Shown here one piece after another: positions 7,694 through 10,187 of a DNA stretch of 10,187 nucleotides. Under the pieces are notes generated by a model. It worked only from the letters and a program-made list of their open reading frames with translations, was not told where the DNA came from and made no database searches. Source of the stretch: an uncultured bacterium (GTDB taxonomy: Bacteria; Edwardsbacteria; AC1; EtOH8); contig CALGNM010000165.1 in the NCBI GenBank assembly GCA_937958665.1, positions 1-10,187 on the forward strand, in the 5' to 3' direction. Positions within the stretch are counted from its first letter, which is position 1, and every line of letters starts with the position of its first letter. Position numbers and translations under genes: made by a program.

Positions 7694-8277
7694 CTCAAAG
7701 CCTGCCGGCCACATCCTATATTCAATTTTTCCTGTATTTCCAGCACTATGTAATGGAGCAGGACCGAATGCACACTCTCGGCCGTGCACATGTCATTAAG
7801 CGGCACATGGACCGAATATTTGGCCAGAGAAATTAATCGCCCCCCGTTATAGCCGGTGATTCCTACAGTTGTCAGTCCCTTGCGGTTGGCCCACTCGACC
7901 GCCCTAATAACATTGGGGCTATTCCCGGAACCACTAATAGCCACCAACATATCTCCCGGACCGGCATAGGTCATCAGTTGTTGCTCGAAAACATACTGAT
8001 ATCCATCGTCATTGGATAAAGCGGTAATAAAGGGGGTGTTGTCGGTTAGGCTAATAGCCCGAAAACGCTTTTCGCTTTCCATCGGCCCCCGGCAGCCCTT
8101 GGCCAAATCTTGGGCAAAGTGCGAGGCATTGGCAGCTGAACCTCCGTTGCCGATGACATAGATGCTTTTCCCTCCTTCATAGGCATCCATTAAGAGGTTG
8201 ATGAATTTCGACAACTGTCCACTCTCAATCCGAGACAGAATCTTGGCAAAATCATCAACATAATGTTCGTATTTCAT
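7690..8277 (-). CDS. gmhA: Phosphoheptose isomerase-like SIS protein (GmhA family)
   Basis: SIS-domain isomerase expected to convert sedoheptulose 7-phosphate to D-glycero-D-manno-heptose 7-phosphate in the cytoplasm. At 195 residues it has the normal GmhA length. It shows the phosphate loop GNGGSAANASHF (43-54), SLTDN (77-81), SGSGNSPNVI (115-124) and the C-terminal AESVHSVLLH (166-175). By hand alignment to E. coli GmhA, catalytic His180 is kept (His175), but Glu65 is replaced by Asp57 and Gln172 by Glu167. My recollection is that such changes occur in a broad GmhA-like subgroup in surface-glycan clusters, so the substrate is likely but not certain. The ATG at 8277 overlaps the preceding stop (ATGA) and has a very good Shine-Dalgarno; an ATG at 8304 would add nine residues. 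The gene ends in another ATGA overlap with the phosphatase. Confidence 0.85.
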   Translation of the reverse strand: MKYEHYVDDFAKILSRIESGQLSKFINLLMDAYEGGKSIYVIGNGGSAANASHFAQDLAKGCRGPMESEKRFRAISLTDNTPFITALSNDDGYQYVFEQQLMTYAGPGDMLVAISGSGNSPNVIRAVEWANRKGLTTVGITGYNGGRLISLAKYSVHVPLNDMCTAESVHSVLLHYIVLEIQEKLNIGCGRQALR

Positions 8278-8981
8278 GCCTTTCCCTCCATAATCGCAGG
8301 CCATTCTTCTTCCGCCTTTTTAAGATTCTCCATTGTTCCAATGTCCCTGAGATAACCCTGTCCAATCCAGCCCTTCATTTTCCCGGTCAATAACGGTAAT
8401 AGGTCAAATCCAATGTCAGCACACTCTTTTTCGGGAATCAGGTCCAGGATTGACGGCTCGGTTATGTACAGCCCTGCATTGGCCAAATTTGACTTAGGCT
8501 GGGCGGGCTTTTCTTCAAAACCAGTGATTATGCCATTGCTGTCAATTTGTGCAATACCACAGGAGCGGATATTATTGGCTCTGAATAGTGCCATGCTGAA
8601 AATTGAACGGCTTCTGCGATGGGTGGTTAAGAAATCACTCAAATTATAGTTTGTCAGGTTATCGGCATAAAAAATAAAAAAATCTTTTTGATCGACTACA
8701 AATTCGCGATTTGCCCGGAGTGTTCCGGCACTACCCAAAAGCTTTGGTTCTCTGAATATAACGAATTTAACCTTGGTATTCTGTTCTCTTACATATCGCT
8801 CAACCATTTCCGACAGATGGTGGGTATTAATAAGAACTTGATCTATCCCGTGTCTTTCCATCAGATCGATCCACCATCCTAGCAACGGCCGTCCGGCAAT
8901 CGATACCAGACATTTTGGCACCCGATCAGTCAGTGGCCTCAGCCGAGTGCCCATCCCGGCGGCCAGCAGAAAAGCCCTCAT
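8274..8981 (-). CDS. Sugar-1-phosphate nucleotidyltransferase (HddC-like or mannose-1-P guanylyltransferase-like)
   Basis: Cytoplasmic enzyme that joins a sugar 1-phosphate to an NTP, releasing pyrophosphate. It has 235 residues, the single-domain short form. The NTP-binding signature LAAGMGTRLRP (6-16) with Lys23 in PKCL is intact, followed by GSAGTL (83-88), the metal-binding Asp107 in FYADN, FEEKP (155-159), NAGLY (168-172) and RDIGT (212-216), probably the second metal site. Next to an isomerase and a GmhB-like phosphatase, the best guess is D-glycero-alpha-D-manno-heptose 1-phosphate guanylyltransferase (HddC), or a nucleotidyltransferase with another base. Glucose- or mannose-1-phosphate specificity cannot be excluded from motifs. 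Start and stop are both ATGA overlaps with the neighbours. An A+T-rich patch at 8641-8700 (15 G+C of 60 bases) encodes the residues around Asp107. Confidence 0.85.
   Translation of the reverse strand: MRAFLLAAGMGTRLRPLTDRVPKCLVSIAGRPLLGWWIDLMERHGIDQVLINTHHLSEMVERYVREQNTKVKFVIFREPKLLGSAGTLRANREFVVDQKDFFIFYADNLTNYNLSDFLTTHRRSRSIFSMALFRANNIRSCGIAQIDSNGIITGFEEKPAQPKSNLANAGLYITEPSILDLIPEKECADIGFDLLPLLTGKMKGWIGQGYLRDIGTMENLKKAEEEWPAIMEGKA
8284..8289 (-). promoter_or_regulatory. Ribosome binding site that sets the gmhA start
   Basis: GGAGGG on the minus strand, 6 bases before the ATG at 8277 and inside the last codons of the nucleotidyltransferase gene. Its spacing fits the 8277 start and lies inside the longer reading frame from 8304, which supports the shorter protein. 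Confidence 0.8.
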
Positions 8982-10093
8982 CCCTTGGCCTTTCGGACGA
9001 CATTCATCTGTTTCATGGTTTTTTCGGCGTATTCCAGAATATCCTCGATATCTGTCTGATCTCTAAGGTATTCCAAGTATTCAGTTACCGAATTTTCTGC
9101 ATTTCTCCTGGGGGACCACCCCAGACTTTTTATTTTTGAGATATCCGAACAGGTGTGCCTGGTGTCCCCCAGCCTAAATTCCCCGGGTATTCTGGGCTTA
9201 ATGTGTTCTTTACCGTGTATTCTAGCGACGATCCCAGCAAACTCCATGACGCTATAAGCTCTCCCGCCCCCAACACAAAATACGTTGTAGTCAGCCCGGG
9301 GATCCTCCAACACCAGCAGGTTGGCATCCACCACGTCATGAATATTCACGAAATCACGTTTCTGCTGGCCGTCCTCATAAATGGTGGGGGCTTTGTCAAA
9401 ATAGTAATGCAGGTTGAATATCCGGCAGGCCCCGCTATAGGCATTGTAAAACGACTGTCGAGGCCCCTGGACTATCGAATAGCGCAGAGCCACCGACGGA
9501 ATCTGATACCTCCGCCCGAAAGATAGAGCCATCAACTCTTGGGAGTATTTGGATATGGCATAGGCGTTGGGCGGGTTGGCGTGGGTCTCCGGTGTCCACT
9601 GCCATTCCATGGACTTCCCCTCCTCGTCCCTCCAGTCCCAGTCCCCTGCTTCCAGCTGGGACAGCGACCGCAAGTGAGGAGCCACCAACCCACCGTTTGA
9701 TTTTCGGTAAAGCCCTTCGCCCTGGACAAACTGAGAAGAAGCCATCACCACCTTTTTTAGGGGAATTTTTTTTTCGACGGCTATTTCGTATATTTGGGCA
9801 GTCCCTACTGAATTCACCTGAAAAAAAGTCGAAAAATCTGGCAAGTAGTCTTGATAGGCGGCAAAATGGAAGACATATTCCACCCCCGATAGGGCTTTTT
9901 CCATATCGAACCGGTTCCGGACATCTCCAAGCATGAACTCTGCTTTTGGATTAAGATATTTCGGCCGACCCTTGAGGTGGACTGGTTTCTGCAGATTGTC
10001 GAGTATCCGCACACTATAGCCCGATTTTATAAGCCGATCAACGGTATGGGAACCTATGAAACCAGCCCCACCGGTTACCAAAACTAGAGACAT
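8978..10093 (-). CDS. NAD-dependent sugar-nucleotide epimerase (extended SDR, dTDP-rhamnose 4-epimerase-like)
   Basis: Cytoplasmic extended-SDR enzyme acting on a nucleotide sugar, 371 residues. The NAD site is TGGAGFIGSH (7-16), with FHFAAY (75-80), ASS (118-120), the catalytic pair Tyr178 and Lys182 in YAISK, LRYSIVQGPRQS (203-214) and EDGQQKRDFVNIHDVV (240-255). Between the serine region and Tyr178 is a long insert (about 125-175) with QGEGLYR, LEAGDW and TPETHANPPNAY. I recognise this layout from epimerases annotated as dTDP-L-rhamnose 4-epimerase, which usually have a CPxCG-like cysteine pair there; this protein has none in the insert. Substrate is therefore open, and UDP-hexose 4-epimerase is another option. 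It is the first gene seen in the cluster, starting from an ATG at 10093 with a good Shine-Dalgarno, and it ends in an ATGA overlap. An A9 run lies at 9766-9774. Confidence 0.85.
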   Translation of the reverse strand: MSLVLVTGGAGFIGSHTVDRLIKSGYSVRILDNLQKPVHLKGRPKYLNPKAEFMLGDVRNRFDMEKALSGVEYVFHFAAYQDYLPDFSTFFQVNSVGTAQIYEIAVEKKIPLKKVVMASSQFVQGEGLYRKSNGGLVAPHLRSLSQLEAGDWDWRDEEGKSMEWQWTPETHANPPNAYAISKYSQELMALSFGRRYQIPSVALRYSIVQGPRQSFYNAYSGACRIFNLHYYFDKAPTIYEDGQQKRDFVNIHDVVDANLLVLEDPRADYNVFCVGGGRAYSVMEFAGIVARIHGKEHIKPRIPGEFRLGDTRHTCSDISKIKSLGWSPRRNAENSVTEYLEYLRDQTDIEDILEYAEKTMKQMNVVRKAKG

Positions 10094-10099
10094 GGATCA

Positions 10100-10105
10100 T
10101 CCTCT
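10100..10105 (-). promoter_or_regulatory. Ribosome binding site of the epimerase gene
   Basis: AGAGGA on the minus strand, 6 bases before the ATG at 10093. It supports that start for the first gene of the cluster. Confidence 0.7.
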
Positions 10106-10133
10106 CTATTTCCAATCATATCTGCGATAGTTA

Positions 10134-10139
10134 AGTATA
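10134..10139 (-). promoter_or_regulatory. Possible -10 element of the operon promoter
   Basis: TATACT on the minus strand (5 of 6 matches to TATAAT) in an A+T-rich leader, about 40 bases before the first start codon. Transcription would begin near 10127. The -35 position falls beyond the insert, in adapter sequence, so it cannot be tested here. It may be chance in A+T-rich DNA, or the cluster may continue upstream. Confidence 0.25.
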
Positions 10140-10141
10140 AT

Positions 10142-10187
10142 AGATCGGAAGAGCACACGTCTGAACTCCAGTCACCGAATACGATCT
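10142..10187 (+). other. Illumina TruSeq index (P7-side) adapter, not genomic
   Basis: The first 34 bases (10142-10175) match the TruSeq index adapter, beginning AGATCGGAAGAGCACACGTC. They are followed by CGAATACG, in the place of an 8-base index, and ATCT, the first bases of the P7 part. The adapter reads out of the insert in correct orientation. Genomic sequence ends at about 10141. Confidence 0.97.

Noticed and set aside
7694-7789. GTG start at 7789 for the GmhB-like phosphatase
   Set aside because: The added 32 residues do not match the family and would overlap the isomerase by about 100 bases; the ATG at 7693 gives the normal length.
8278-8304. ATG at 8304 for the GmhA-like isomerase
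   Set aside because: A strong Shine-Dalgarno at 8284-8289 and an ATGA overlap both point to the ATG at 8277.
1-10187. CRISPR array, tRNA, rRNA, insertion sequence, toxin-antitoxin or defence genes
   Set aside because: No regular repeat array, cloverleaf-like RNA gene, transposase or related motif was seen; coding genes fill nearly the whole insert.

Overview
The window is a 10,097-base genomic insert (45-10141) with Illumina TruSeq adapter sequence at each end (1-44 and 10142-10187). It probably comes from a diderm (Gram-negative) bacterium. It carries LptB (LPS export ATPase), LolD (lipoprotein sorting ATPase), a Wzi-like outer-membrane protein with a signal peptide, and heptose-synthesis genes. 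Nothing in the sequence lets me name a phylum.

All eleven genes lie on the minus strand, packed head to tail, with no gap over 75 bases. In transcription order (right to left) they are: an NAD-dependent sugar epimerase, a sugar-1-phosphate nucleotidyltransferase, a GmhA-like isomerase, a GmhB-like HAD phosphatase, a Wzi-like barrel protein, a GT4 glycosyltransferase, a polyprenyl-phosphate sugar-1-phosphate transferase (WbaP/WcaJ type), an MFS transporter, lolD, lptB, and fcl (GDP-L-fucose synthase), which is cut off by the left adapter.

The right two thirds (about 3.1-10.1 kb) look like a surface-polysaccharide cassette. The isomerase, phosphatase and nucleotidyltransferase are three of the four enzymes of a nucleotide-activated D,D-heptose pathway; the kinase is absent. 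The membrane sugar-phosphate transferase would start the glycan on undecaprenyl phosphate, the GT4 enzyme would extend it, and the Wzi-like protein would help hold a capsule at the outer membrane. Five of the six junctions in this block are 4-base ATGA stop/start overlaps or follow the same tight pattern, so the block is probably translationally coupled. These overlaps also move three start codons downstream of the longest open frames.

The left third (about 0.5-3.1 kb) is visibly richer in G+C and holds envelope housekeeping ATPases plus an MFS transporter, without the membrane partners of either ATPase. The two parts may be transcribed together but look different in origin. I did not find a clearly novel system. 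The best leads are the chain of overlaps, the altered active-site residues of the GmhA-like isomerase, the kinase-less heptose module followed downstream by an Fcl-type reductase, and the adapter-derived ends.
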